A stretch of 64,000 nt of DNA from Colwellia sp. M166. GTDB lineage: Bacteria > Pseudomonadota > Gammaproteobacteria > Enterobacterales > Alteromonadaceae. A model generated the notes under the pieces. That model was not told where the DNA came from and did no database searches. It saw only the letters and a list, made by a program, of their open reading frames with translations. The translations under genes and the position numbers were made by a program. Location: NCBI RefSeq assembly GCF_024585285.1, contig NZ_CP040755.1, positions 4,526,001 to 4,590,000 on the forward strand, read 5' to 3'. Positions 36,195 to 45,763 of this stretch are shown here, one piece after another (position 1 is the stretch's first letter; each line of letters begins with the position of its first letter).

Positions 36195-37241
36195 GTGAAT
36201 CGAATTTTTATACTCGCCGTAGTGTTTATATTACAGGCCTGCTCTGAATCAACAGAAGTTGTTAAAGAAAAACCACCGGTAGTTGTGCAGTTATCCTCTG
36301 CACAACTAACTAGTTTAACTAATGATTATGAGTTCCCTGCAACAGTATCTGCTGTGAAAAGTGTAGATCTTAAATTTGAAGTTTCAGGGCGCTTAATTTT
36401 TGAAGAGCTTGTTGAAGGCAGTGCGGTAAAAAAAGGTCAAGTGTTAGCGAAAATTGACCCTGCGCCTTTTCAACGTAAAGTGGAAGAAAGTCGTATTCGA
36501 CATGAAGACGCACAACGTGATTTAAAACGTATCAAAGGTGTTTTTGAAAAAAATGTTGCTTCGCAGCGAGATTATGATGAAGCTAAATCGCAATTTTCAA
36601 TCACCAAAATTGCACTAGAAAACGCCGAGCAAGATTTAAGTTATTGTACGATTAGAGCGCCGTTTGACGCTGTTGTAGGCGCAAGATATATTGAAAATAA
36701 CAGTTTAATTCGAACCGGCGACATCGTTGCAAATTTACAAGATAGATCAGAGCTTTACTTTAGTTTTGAAGTACCTGAAAGAATTATGACAGCTAATGCG
36801 GGTAATCGTAATGTTAAAGCTACGGCGCATATTATTGGCCAAGCTGATAAAGTATTTGATATTCATTATGTTGAGCATAAAACAACCCCTGATCCTGTTA
36901 CCCAAACTTATGATGTTACCTTTGCCTTAGATTCAGAAGTAACTAACTTATTTTATCCTGGCTCAAGAGCTATCGTAAATATTACAGATAAGAATAACCG
37001 TGCCCAAGCATTGCTTATTCCATTAAATGCTTTGATGGGCAGCAGTGATGATGGCTTTAGTGTTTGGCGCTTCAATGCTGCGCAAAACACTATCCACAAA
37101 GTTAAAGTCGAGGTTTCTCAATTACAGGGCGGTTTTGCGTTAATTTCTAGTGGGCTGAGCGCTGGAGATAAAGTGGTTTCTGCCGCTGTAGGGCAAATGC
37201 GTGAAGGGCTGTCGGTTAGAGAATATAAGGCGACTTATTAA
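36195..37241 (+). CDS. RND efflux periplasmic adaptor, lipoprotein (AcrA-like)
   Basis: Adaptor of a tripartite multidrug pump. From GTG 36195 (GGAG five bases upstream) it has 348 residues and begins with a lipoprotein signal, (M)NRIFILAVVFILQAC, lipobox LQAC. Then come the lipoyl half DLKFEVSGRLIFEELVEGSA, the alpha-hairpin (about 95-140), the second lipoyl half YCTIRAPFDAVVGARYI, and the beta-barrel. A longer frame from 36141 lacks a lipoprotein start at the right place. It ends one base before the permease start, showing tight coupling. Confidence 0.92.
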   Translation: MNRIFILAVVFILQACSESTEVVKEKPPVVVQLSSAQLTSLTNDYEFPATVSAVKSVDLKFEVSGRLIFEELVEGSAVKKGQVLAKIDPAPFQRKVEESRIRHEDAQRDLKRIKGVFEKNVASQRDYDEAKSQFSITKIALENAEQDLSYCTIRAPFDAVVGARYIENNSLIRTGDIVANLQDRSELYFSFEVPERIMTANAGNRNVKATAHIIGQADKVFDIHYVEHKTTPDPVTQTYDVTFALDSEVTNLFYPGSRAIVNITDKNNRAQALLIPLNALMGSSDDGFSVWRFNAAQNTIHKVKVEVSQLQGGFALISSGLSAGDKVVSAAVGQMREGLSVREYKATY

Positions 37242-37242
37242 C

Positions 37243-40200
37243 ATGGATATCGCACGTTTTTCATTAACTAAACCGATTAACATTTGGCTTTTATCCATCT
37301 GCTTTATTATTGGTGGCATTGTCGCCATGGGAAAAATAGGGCGCTTGGAAGACCCTGCTTTTACCATCAAACAAGCGGTTATTTTTACTTATTACCCAGG
37401 TGCCAGCGCAGAAAAAGTTGAAAAAGAAGTGACTGAACAAGTTGAAATTGCCCTGCAACAAATGTGGCAATTAGATACGTTGACATCAGTCAGTAAGCCG
37501 GGATTTTCTCGGATAACCATGGAAATACAACCTAATATTGATGGGCCATTATTGCCTCAAATTTGGGATGAGTTGCGAAAGCGACTGCGTGATATCGAAC
37601 ACAACTTGCCACTAGGAGCGAGTGCGCCGGTAGTTGTCGACGATTTTGGTGATGTTTATGGTATTTATTATGCGTTATCAGCACCTGATTTTAGCGCTGA
37701 TCAAATGCGTGAGTTTGCTCGTATTATTCGTCGTGAAGTGCTAACCGTTGATGGCGTAGCCAAAGTGAAAGTGGGCGGTATTTTAGAAGAAGAAATAGTT
37801 GCCACTATAGACAGTTATCAAATTGCTGGCTTAGGTTTGTCGTTTCCTGATATTCAGCAAGTGCTAGCCAGTAATTTAAAGCCTTTTAGCGGCGGTAGGT
37901 TATATGTTGGCGATAAACAAATTCGCATTCCGGTTGAAAGCTCAACCAATAAAATAACAGAGATAGAAAACTTATCGATTGTTGTGCCGGGTAATAATGC
38001 CTCGATTAAAATAAAAGATATTGCCAAGCTAAGCCTTCAACCGGTAGCCATACCCAGTGGTTTAAAACGCTTTAATGGTGAGCAAGCAATTACCCTGGCA
38101 GTGTCTGCGCAAAATGATATTAATATTGTTGATGTAGGCCAGCACATTGAAGCTAAATTAACTGAAGTGTTGGCGAAGTTGCCGGCCGGCATTGAAGTGT
38201 CTTCTATTTACAACCAAGCGAAAATTGTTGATGAATCGGTTGATGGCTTTATTCTCAACCTTGAAGCATCAGTGGCGGTGGTAACCCTAGCACTGTGTAT
38301 TTTTATGGGCTGGCGCTCAGGTGTTGTGGTTGGCGGCACTTTATTGATCACCGTATTAGGCACTGTGCTGATCATGTGGCTGTATGATTTACAATTACAG
38401 CGTATCTCTTTAGGTGCCATGGTTATTGCGATGGGGATGCTGGTTGATAATGCCATTGTGGTTGCTGAAGGTATGATGCTGAGAATGGAAAAAGGCAAGT
38501 CTGCCATGGAGTCTGCCAGTTTTATTGTCAGAAGAACCCAATGGCCTCTACTTGGCGCAACGGTGATAGGTATTGCTGCATTTTCAGGTATTGGCCTGTC
38601 AGATGATGCAACGGGCGAGTTCTTGTTTTCATTGTTTGCTGTGGTGTTAATTTCTTTAATGCTCAGTTGGGTGCTGGCTGTGACTTTAACGCCTTTGCTT
38701 GGTAAGTACTTTTATAAAGTTGGCGATAAAGAAGGTCAGGAAGAGTCTCACTCTTTATTTCATAAAGCTTACTTAGTTGTTTTGCGTAATGCACTGCATT
38801 GGCGTGGTGTCACCTTGGCGATCTTAGTTGCCATTACCATTGGTGCTTATGCAAGTTTTGGCTTGATTAAACAAGGCTTTTTCCCACCGTCGAATACACC
38901 AGTATTTTTTGTTCATTACTGGGGCGCACAAGACTCAGACATTCGTGCAACAGAAAAGTATATGAAAGCAGGTGAAAAGCTGATCCTCGACACTGAAGGG
39001 ATTGAATCAACTGCAACCTTTATTGGCGAAAGCTCAGAGCGTTTTACTTTAGTGTTTGGGCCAGAGTTACCTAATGAAAGCTATGGTTTATTTTTAGTGC
39101 GCGCATATGACGCAGCCGATATTCCACGTTTAGCGCAAGAAGTTTCCAATAAATTGCGGGCAGCAAACCCTAATGTGAATTTTTACGCCGAAATTATGCA
39201 ATTTGGCCCAGGTGCGGGCGCTAAAATTCAAGCACGTTTTTCTGGTGAAGATCCTGCTATTTTGCGTGACTTGGCCGAGCAAGCCAAAGCGATATACTTT
39301 GCTGATGGTAAAATTCGCGATATACGTGACGACTGGCGCGATAAAGGTATTGTTTTAGCCCCTGAGTATGACGATATTGCCGCAGGTACCGCCGGCGTTT
39401 CGCGTAGCGATTTCAGCCAAGCCATTAAGTTTTACACTGACGGTTTGCAAATAGGTCAGTTACAAGATGGTGATTACCTGTATCCAATTATCGCCAGAAA
39501 CAGTAATACCAACCCTGATCAGCTGGTAGGTTTACAAAATAGCTTAGTGTGGAGTAGTAGCCAACGTACCTACGTACCGTTTAAACAAGTAAGCGGTAAA
39601 ATGAACTACACAAGTGAAGAGCTACTGATTAACCGCCGTGATCGCGTTCGCACTATTACGGTTAAGGCAGAGGCGGGTTACAGCGAAACCACTGGCGAAG
39701 CTTTTAATCGCACACAAGCAAAAATTGAAGCAATTAGCTTACCCCAAGGCTACCAGCTACAGTGGGGCGGTGAATATGAATCATCACGTGATGCACAAGC
39801 CGCGTTAGGACAAGGCTTACCGCTAGGCTTTTTAGTGATGTTTTTGATCAGTGTGCTATTGTTTGGCCGGGCAAGACAACCGATTATTATCTGGTTAATT
39901 GTGCCAATGGCCGTTGTTGGCGTAGTCGCTGGTTTGCTATTGGCCGATTTACCATTTGGTTTTATGTCATTGCTCGGCTTTTTAAGCTTATTTGGTATGT
40001 TAATTAAAAATGCCATTGTGCTGTTGGAAGAGATTGATTTACAAATCATTGAAGGTAAAGAAAAAGACATCGCCATTGTTGAAGCAAGTTTGAGTCGTTT
40101 ACGACCGGTTTCATTAGCGGCTATCACCACGATATTAGGTGTTATGCCACTAATATTAGACCCTTTCTTTGCCGACATGTCGGTGACTATTATGGGCGGT

Positions 40201-40284
40201 CTCGCGTTTGCTACTATTTTAACAATGATCGCGGTGCCAGTACTTTACAGCGTGTTTTATAAAATTAAAGTGACAAAATACTAG
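37243..40284 (+). CDS. RND multidrug efflux permease (AcrB/HAE-like)
   Basis: Inner-membrane proton/drug antiporter. 1013 residues from the ATG at 37243, directly after the adaptor stop (TAA-C-ATG). Marks: MDIARFSLTKPINIWLLS, TYYPGASAEKVEKEVTE, TM4 GAMVIAMGMLVDNAIVVAEG with the adjacent acidic pair, and FLSLFGMLIKNAIVLLEEID near TM10-11. Twelve membrane helices expected. No outer-membrane protein gene follows, so it probably uses a shared TolC. Substrates unknown; control is likely by the divergent TetR protein. Confidence 0.94.
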   Translation: MDIARFSLTKPINIWLLSICFIIGGIVAMGKIGRLEDPAFTIKQAVIFTYYPGASAEKVEKEVTEQVEIALQQMWQLDTLTSVSKPGFSRITMEIQPNIDGPLLPQIWDELRKRLRDIEHNLPLGASAPVVVDDFGDVYGIYYALSAPDFSADQMREFARIIRREVLTVDGVAKVKVGGILEEEIVATIDSYQIAGLGLSFPDIQQVLASNLKPFSGGRLYVGDKQIRIPVESSTNKITEIENLSIVVPGNNASIKIKDIAKLSLQPVAIPSGLKRFNGEQAITLAVSAQNDINIVDVGQHIEAKLTEVLAKLPAGIEVSSIYNQAKIVDESVDGFILNLEASVAVVTLALCIFMGWRSGVVVGGTLLITVLGTVLIMWLYDLQLQRISLGAMVIAMGMLVDNAIVVAEGMMLRMEKGKSAMESASFIVRRTQWPLLGATVIGIAAFSGIGLSDDATGEFLFSLFAVVLISLMLSWVLAVTLTPLLGKYFYKVGDKEGQEESHSLFHKAYLVVLRNALHWRGVTLAILVAITIGAYASFGLIKQGFFPPSNTPVFFVHYWGAQDSDIRATEKYMKAGEKLILDTEGIESTATFIGESSERFTLVFGPELPNESYGLFLVRAYDAADIPRLAQEVSNKLRAANPNVNFYAEIMQFGPGAGAKIQARFSGEDPAILRDLAEQAKAIYFADGKIRDIRDDWRDKGIVLAPEYDDIAAGTAGVSRSDFSQAIKFYTDGLQIGQLQDGDYLYPIIARNSNTNPDQLVGLQNSLVWSSSQRTYVPFKQVSGKMNYTSEELLINRRDRVRTITVKAEAGYSETTGEAFNRTQAKIEAISLPQGYQLQWGGEYESSRDAQAALGQGLPLGFLVMFLISVLLFGRARQPIIIWLIVPMAVVGVVAGLLLADLPFGFMSLLGFLSLFGMLIKNAIVLLEEIDLQIIEGKEKDIAIVEASLSRLRPVSLAAITTILGVMPLILDPFFADMSVTIMGGLAFATILTMIAVPVLYSVFYKIKVTKY

Positions 40285-40810
40285 TGTTAAACTGATAGTT
40301 ATAAGCCATAAGTAAAATATTAAGTGGATCTGTTTGGGTTCGCTTTTTTTTTGGCATTTTTATGGCTGCATTCAATCTTGAATGGATCTTTCAAGTATTT
40401 ATCTTACCTACGGTAATTTAGTGAGTGTTGTGGTCAACTAATTCTTTTGGGATTGAGGAGTTTAGGAAGGGTGTCCTGCTAATTTCTGAAAATACAAGGT
40501 GATGGCACGTTATGTAATTTTATAAGCGGCAAGAATATATAAGAGTGGCTTTATAATTTATTGTTTTACTTAGGATAAATTAATTAAAAATATTACATAG
40601 CGAGTCATTAAAAGTCGCACATATCTCAATGCTCACTTTCTCCACATGAATTTTTGTTTGATAAGGTAAACAATTACTGGTAACGTATTGAAATCATTAA
40701 TAAAAAGTGGGTTATCTTTAAAATGAAATTGTTTCAAATATTTGTTTTAAATTGAAATGCTCACTAATAAGCTGTTACGTGTCTTTAAGAGTTCGGAGTA
40801 TTTTTGAATA
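40285..40810. other. 526-bp intergenic region, nothing recognised
   Basis: AT-rich spacer between the RND operon and the GIY-YIG gene. No gene, repeat or clear terminator found. It marks the boundary to the decayed accessory stretch that follows. Confidence 0.5.
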
Positions 40811-41515
40811 ATGCAAAATATTATCTATGTAATGCGTCATGTCGATATTGGTGGGAACGTCGATATTCCGTATAAAAAAGTGGGTATAACTGGAGCCGGG
40901 AATGCAAGCCTTAGTTCAAGGTTGCTACAGATAAGCAATACAAAATCTCCTATAAAGGCGCAATGTATAGCCGCTTGGGAGCATCATGACGCAAGGGCTG
41001 TTGAAAATGCGTTACATATGCTCCTGGATGACAGCCGAGTTGAGGGTGAGTGGTTCTTAGATAAAGACGATACTTTAGTCGAGCGTATGCAACCAATTAT
41101 GGAGCTAATAGGTGCGAAGGAATTACCGATTGAGCAAAGTAATGATGTTTATACTCAAAGCGTCCTTCGTAAAGAGGTAGAAGCGAAACAAAAGTCTGAT
41201 CATATTTTACTTGGCGAAATTTCAGATTTACTAGAGAAGCCTCTTAGATCCAGTTCACGGATTGCTGGGCCTACATTTTTCAGTGACGAAAAACTGCTAA
41301 CTTACTACGTAAATGCAAGGAAGTCGGGTAAGCATCATCTCTCTATAGGTCGGAGCAGGGATGTCTATGATGATATTAAAGAGTTTCTTGAAGGTCGAGG
41401 ATTTGACGTAGAGCAAGGAAAAAAAGGTGGTGCAAAAGTAATGAGTATAAGCACTGAAACAGTTGCCTCAGTAATTAACTTAATTGAGCGCGAGTTTGTA
41501 CCAATCAACACGTAA
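40811..41515 (+). CDS. GIY-YIG nuclease-family protein (T5orf172/MUG113-like) with extra C-terminal domain
   Basis: 234 residues. The N-terminal 90 residues follow the GIY-YIG fold as in T5orf172/MUG113 proteins: IYVMRH (GIY strand), YKKVGIT (YIG strand), SLSSRLLQIS with R37, and E65/H69 in AVENALHML followed by GEWF (79-82). These fit the metal and catalytic positions. The C-terminal part (about 140-234) is a separate basic domain of unknown type (FEDEKLLTYY-like start, GRSRDVYDDIKEFLEGRGF). A nuclease role in DNA processing or defence is possible but there is no partner gene. GGAG is 12 bases before the ATG. Confidence 0.8.
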   Translation: MQNIIYVMRHVDIGGNVDIPYKKVGITGAGNASLSSRLLQISNTKSPIKAQCIAAWEHHDARAVENALHMLLDDSRVEGEWFLDKDDTLVERMQPIMELIGAKELPIEQSNDVYTQSVLRKEVEAKQKSDHILLGEISDLLEKPLRSSSRIAGPTFFSDEKLLTYYVNARKSGKHHLSIGRSRDVYDDIKEFLEGRGFDVEQGKKGGAKVMSISTETVASVINLIEREFVPINT

Positions 41516-41998
41516 CACATATGAGCCTTATTCCCGTCAATAGGCAATAGGGTTTTATTTAGCTGCCGTTAGGCAGCTAATTGTTCAGTCAATTCACAAG
41601 TTCATCTACTTCGCTATGTCAATTAGCCATTAAACAACGGTTTACGGCAAACACATATAGAGGCTCTCTTATTGTGATCTCATCACTGCCTACTCTGTCT
41701 ATCCATAGGTTAAGTAGGGGCACTAGACATTTATCGGTTAACCTTACGCTGGTACTATTCAAGCATAATGACTCAGTGCCTTTGGGCACAGTTCAGTTAG
41801 TTTAAGACTCAGTTAAGGTGTAAACGCGCTTGCTCATTGCAACTTTTAACGTTAATGCGCACCAATGGCGAGTCTAATCAAGCGAAGTGGCTTGGACTAC
41901 TCGGCATAATAATCATCAACTTTCAGTTAACGGACGCGATGATTAATCAGATGCTCTTATTCATCCAGTTAGGTGTTCAGCTCTCGCCATTGTGCGAC
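41516..41998. other. Non-coding end region of an IS110-type remnant
   Basis: About 480 bp between the GIY-YIG stop and the transposase remnant stop. It has a perfect 8-bp hairpin TAGCTGCC-GTTA-GGCAGCTA (41560-41579) and a 5-bp hairpin GTGCC-TTTG-GGCAC (41776-41789). No gene. Much of it is probably the 3' non-coding part of the insertion sequence; some IS110-family elements (IS1111 group) carry their guide (bridge) RNA there. Confidence 0.45.
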
Positions 41999-42150
41999 TT
42001 AACGGTTTAAAAACTTATCTTCATCAAAAACCTGCCTATCTCGAAGCATGAAGTAAACACAGCGACCAATTTTATGTGCCAGTGCAGATAATGCTTTACC
42101 TTTACTCATGCGTTTTTGTAATTTAGCTAAATAGCGTTTAGCGTTGTCAT
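41999..42150 (-). pseudogene. IS110-family transposase, C-terminal remnant
   Basis: Only the last 50 or so codons remain on the minus strand: they read KRYLAKLQKRMSKGKALSAL, then AHKIGRCVYFMLRD and DEDKFLNR with stop at 41999-42001. A GKALSxLAHKxGRxVYxML segment is typical of the C-terminus of IS116/IS110/IS902 transposases. The 5' part is missing and the sequence runs straight into a truncated nitroreductase gene, so a deletion removed most of the element. The exact junction (about 42140-42160) is not certain. Confidence 0.65.
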
Positions 42151-42357
42151 TACTTTTGTTTGTCCATAACTAAAGGGCAGTAAATCATTTTTAACCTGAT
42201 CACTTGCTATTACAAACAACTGATAAGGTTGTAATCCATAAGAGCTCGCACTTAAGCGTACGCTTTCAATTAAGCCATTAACTTGTTGTTGATTTAATTT
42301 TTCATTTGAGAATTGGTTTACGGCATAACGCCAATTGAGTGCATCAATAAAATTCAT
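42150..42357 (-). pseudogene. Nitroreductase, truncated to its N-terminal third
   Basis: About 69 native residues, starting MNFIDALNWRYAVNQFSNEK, then LIESVRLSASSYGLQPYQLF and LLPFSYGQTKV, match the N-terminal FMN-binding part of NfsB-like nitroreductases (about 200 residues when complete). After QTKV the frame enters IS-derived sequence and stops at 42127. Without the rest of the flavin site it cannot be functional. It lies 84 bp downstream of a Crp/Fnr-type regulator gene that may have controlled it. Confidence 0.85.
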
Positions 42358-42441
42358 AATATCTACCTTGTTTTATTTTGTTTTGATGCACATAGTGTAC
42401 TGAGCTTATTTGCCACACTCATTTACATATGTTGATAACAC

Positions 42442-43029
42442 TTAATTTTTTAAATCTTTTTTTATTCGGCTTAATTGTGTCGGTGTAATACCTAAATAAC
42501 TGGCGATATGGTACTGAGCTAGGCGTGGCAGCATGATGTGATAATCTTCTAAAAATTTTAGGTAGCGCTGTTTTGCTTCAAACTGTAAATAACTAATCTC
42601 TTTGGTTTCTTTTTCTACTAACCAGTGTTTTTCAAGATAATGAATATGGAATTTCATTAATTCTGGGTTGCTAAATAGCGCAGCTCTAAATTGAGAAAAG
42701 TTAATTTCTATTATGTCGCAATCTTCCAGTGCCTCAAGTGCTAAAAAGCTCGCTTCACTTTTAATGAGTGATGTCATATCCCCTGGAAAGCGTCCTTCAC
42801 AAAAGAAATTTTTATTATATTCATTTCCTTCAAGGTCAGTCACATAAGCTCGCATGAGTCCCTTATGAATAAAAGCAAAATGGCTTGCTATTTCTCCCTG
42901 TGCATAAAGCACTTTTCCTTTATTAAGCTGCTTTGACGTTAAACATTGTTGATAGTCGTGCCATGCAGCGGCTGATATAGGGTAATAACTTTCAAGGGTG
43001 CATTTTAGGTGGGCAATAGCTGGCAGCAT
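42442..43029 (-). CDS. Crp/Fnr-family transcriptional regulator
   Basis: 195 residues. N-terminal cyclic-nucleotide-binding-like barrel (KGKVLYAQGEIASHFAFIHK, GLMRAYVTDLEGNEY, FPGDMTSLI) and a short C-terminal HTH (IASYLGITPTQLSRIKKDL). There is no FNR cysteine cluster, and the cAMP-binding consensus is incomplete, so the signal is unknown. This type often sits next to oxidoreductase genes; here the nitroreductase downstream is broken, which may leave the regulator without its target. Confidence 0.88.
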   Translation of the reverse strand: MLPAIAHLKCTLESYYPISAAAWHDYQQCLTSKQLNKGKVLYAQGEIASHFAFIHKGLMRAYVTDLEGNEYNKNFFCEGRFPGDMTSLIKSEASFLALEALEDCDIIEINFSQFRAALFSNPELMKFHIHYLEKHWLVEKETKEISYLQFEAKQRYLKFLEDYHIMLPRLAQYHIASYLGITPTQLSRIKKDLKN

Positions 43030-43095
43030 AATGTATTAAATAGCGTTATATAAGATAAGCAGAGTTTACGTTAATAAAAAGCTTGAGCCTATAAT

Positions 43096-43119
43096 TAACG
43101 ATAACGATAACGATAACGA
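43096..43119. repeat. Hexanucleotide repeat TAACGA, four units
   Basis: Four exact copies about 70 bp upstream of the Crp/Fnr-type gene, in a position where length changes could affect its promoter. Confidence 0.85.
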
Positions 43120-43225
43120 TATTGGTAGTCGTAGGTATTTGACAGAATATTTGTTGGCAATAAGGATAAAAATGTTGGCAAAGCGTATTAGCCTTTACCA
43201 ACATTAAAAAGTAGGCCAAAGTGCG

Positions 43226-44076
43226 TTAACGCATAATAATTAACGGAACTTCAGTGTTTTCCAACATTTTTAAGGTATTACTACCGACAAAAAATTGTCG
43301 TAACCTGGAATGGCCAAAAGCCCCCATGACGATTAATTCAATGTTTTGCTCTTGCTGATAACGAGTTAACTGTTCATTGATGTCTCCCTCTAACAGCGCC
43401 GGAATAACATTCAATCCTCGCTCGATAAGCTTGTTTTAGCTGTATCAAATTTTTCTTTTAGCATGACTTCGTTATTTTTTACTGCCACTAAGTGACAATC
43501 AATACCGTGCAATAATCCGCCGTCTAACACTTTTTGCAAAGTACGGTCAGCCGATTCTCTGCCATCGTAAGCAATCATAAATGATTTAGGCGGGCTGAAT
43601 GCTTCAGGTACAATGAAGATAGGTTGTGTTGCTTTTCGTAACAAGGTTTCTATGTGTGAGCCAAGAGCTTTAAACTCATGTGCGTGGCCAGCGCCTTTTC
43701 GCCCAATAACAATCAAACGAGTCAGTTGCTCTAATGCCATTAACTCTTCAACAATATCACCATGTCGCTGCATTGTTTCAACCGTTTCAATACCATAAGT
43801 AGCAGCGTCTTCAGCCACAGAATCAAGTAAGTCATTGCCTAATGTTAATGCAAGCTTACTTTTTTGCTCATCGAGTATCGTCATTTCTTCAAGCAGGGCT
43901 GATTGAGCACCTAAGCCTATGGCTCCGGTATAATCGTCAGCACCGTGTTGTTGTGACTTCTCAATAATATGGAGAAAGCATAACGGCTTATTTAGCTTTT
44001 TTTCGGCCCATTTTCCAGCTTCTGTTACTGCTGACGTTATGGCTGAGCCATCGATACAAGTAATTATTTTATTCAT
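43226..44076 (-). pseudogene. Tandem universal stress protein (UspA x2), frameshifted
   Basis: The first part (MNKIITCIDGSAITSAVTEA to about residue 208) is a full UspA domain with the nucleotide-binding segment IVIGRKGAGHAHEFKALGSH, followed by the start of a second domain (FMIAYDGRESADRTLQKVL). At 43434-43437 a run of four T (A on the coding strand) breaks the frame; the second domain then continues in another frame (NVIPALLEGDINEQ to VMGAFGHSRLRQFFVGSNT) to 43226. Adding one A restores one chain of about 283 residues. The 5' end has a good AGGAG site and lies 10 bp after the broken sulP gene. Confidence 0.85.
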
Positions 44077-44086
44077 AACTTATCTC

Positions 44087-44658
44087 CTAATGTCCACCCA
44101 ATAGCTTGTCTACTTGTGCTGGGTCATTATGTACGCCAAATTTATCAACAACTGTTTCTGTGGCTTCATTCATGCCTATTACTTTAACAGTGGCACCTTC
44201 ACGTCGAAATTTAATCACCATTTTATCTAATGAGGAAACCGCTGTAATATCCCAAAAATGTGCCTGAGTGAGATCGATGACAACAGTGTCAACTGCTTCT
44301 TTAAAGTCGAATGCTGCAATAAATTGCTCTGCAGAAGCAAAGAATACTTGTCCTACAACTTCATAAGTACGTACTTTATCTGCTGCTGAGTAATGTGATT
44401 TAACTGCCATAAAGTGACCAAAGTGACCATTAACAAAGCCATTGCGCCTGTAGCGGCTGAAATCATGCCGGGGCGACCGCCAACAAAAGCAATAATCACA
44501 GCGATACAAAAGGATGCATACAAGCCGACCTTTGGGTCAACGCCAGCAATAATAGAAAATGCAATGGCTTCGGGGATCAGGGCTAGCGCCACAACAATAC
44601 CCGCAAGTACATCACCACGAATATTAGAGAGCCAGTCTCTTTTTACGTGTTCGAACAT
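44087..44658 (-). pseudogene. SulP-family (SLC26) anion transporter, internally deleted
   Basis: The first 81 codons ([20 protein letters not shown], then [17 protein letters not shown] and [15 protein letters not shown]) are the N-terminus of a SulP permease. They are followed, in another frame, by its C-terminal STAS domain ([40 protein letters not shown], to LLGGH). About 300 residues of membrane domain are missing. The junction falls at two adjacent copies of AAAGTGACC (44411-44428), suggesting deletion between short repeats. SulP and Usp genes are often paired; here both are dead. Confidence 0.9.
44411..44428. repeat. 9-bp direct repeat at the sulP deletion junction
   Basis: AAAGTGACC at 44411-44419 and again at 44420-44428, placed exactly where the SulP N-terminal reading gives way to the STAS reading. 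Confidence 0.8.
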
Positions 44659-45122
44659 GCAAAATTACCTAAAATTTAGTGCCTCAAAGTGAGGTTGTGA
44701 AAAACGTGTACAAGTTTGTGTCGCGACAAGCGCGATAAAGTTGCTCATAGTCTTGAGCGAGATGAAATAAGGTGAGGGCCTAGGGCGGCGTATGTGTCAA
44801 AACGAGCTCCATATGATATTAAGTTGTACAGATGATACACGGTTTTATGTTTTTATTACAATGCCTTCCAACCAGGTTGTAGATGTGGCTCGTTTTTTCG
44901 ATTGTACTTTGGACATTAAGTACTGGTAACTTTTGCTCATCATTTGTCGTCATTCATTAATAAAGGCTGTCAGCATAGTGGCTGATGTTAACTCCGTATT
45001 GACGGTGTTTGTTTTATTGTTATAGATGCTATTATTGTTGCGTTTACCGTAATTATTATTTACTTAAGTCGGTGTTTATTACGTTGTTCGTATTATATAA
45101 ACTGACAGCATCTTAACATTTG
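44659..45122. other. 464-bp intergenic region, little recognised
   Basis: Spacer between divergent sulP pseudogene and cytochrome b561 gene. It contains the 10-bp palindrome TGTCGCGACA (44719-44728) about 60 bp upstream of sulP. No gene seen. Confidence 0.45.
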
Positions 45123-45674
45123 ATGAATAACTCGATGTGGAAAAATACGGAAGAAAAATTCGGCTTAATCAGTAAACTATTTCACTGGCTCAGTGCAGTT
45201 ACCGTTTTTTCAATGTTTGGTGTAGGCTTTTGGATGGTTGACTTAACGTATTACAGTCAATGGTATAAAACTGCGCCGCACTGGCATGAAAGTGTTGGAG
45301 TACTGCTGTTTATAGTTACCATACTGCGCTTGATTTGGCGCTTAATAAGCTTTCAACCTAAGGCTATCGCTAGCCATTCTTTACAGGTTAAACAAGCGTC
45401 AAAAATTGCGCACATAGGGCTTTATCTACTTTTGTTTGTATTGATGAGCAGTGGTTTTTTAATGTCTAGTGCTGATGGGCGCTCTATCGAGGTTTTTAAT
45501 TGGTTTAGTGTTGGCGGGTTAGGTGATTTACTGGAAAACCAAGAAGATCTTGCTGGTTTAGTTCACGAATATAGCGCTTATATTTTAATTACTTTGTCTT
45601 TGTTACATGGCGCAGCAGCAGTCAAGCATCACCTAATTGATAAAGATGAAACCTTAAGCAGAATGTTAAAATAG
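45123..45674 (+). CDS. Cytochrome b561 family protein
   Basis: 183 residues with four membrane helices and the His pattern of bacterial di-heme cytochrome b561: ISKLFHWLSAVTVF (first His), APHWHESVGVLLFI, AHIGLYLLLFVLM and LSLLHGAAAVKHH. It passes electrons from quinol or superoxide in the inner membrane. A TTG at 45120 directly precedes the ATG; the ATG is preferred, though no strong ribosome site is seen. It is followed 89 bp later by a YceI-family gene, a very common pairing. Confidence 0.93.
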   Translation: MNNSMWKNTEEKFGLISKLFHWLSAVTVFSMFGVGFWMVDLTYYSQWYKTAPHWHESVGVLLFIVTILRLIWRLISFQPKAIASHSLQVKQASKIAHIGLYLLLFVLMSSGFLMSSADGRSIEVFNWFSVGGLGDLLENQEDLAGLVHEYSAYILITLSLLHGAAAVKHHLIDKDETLSRMLK

Positions 45675-45763
45675 CGTTTATTAGATAAAAGTTTTATGTA
45701 ATTAATTAACTAAATTTTGGCCGTAGCCATTATGTAACAGCCTTTAAGGCAAAAGGATATACC

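Noticed and set aside
38208..40178. Several antisense frames inside the RND permease gene
   Set aside because: Shadows of a strongly conserved gene; no independent coding signal.
41581..41805. 74-codon plus-strand frame in the IS110-type non-coding end
   Set aside because: No ribosome site or similarity; the region appears to be the untranslated end of an insertion sequence.
44719..44728. TGTCGCGACA palindrome upstream of sulP
   Set aside because: A single 10-bp palindrome without known regulator or second copy; too little to call an operator.
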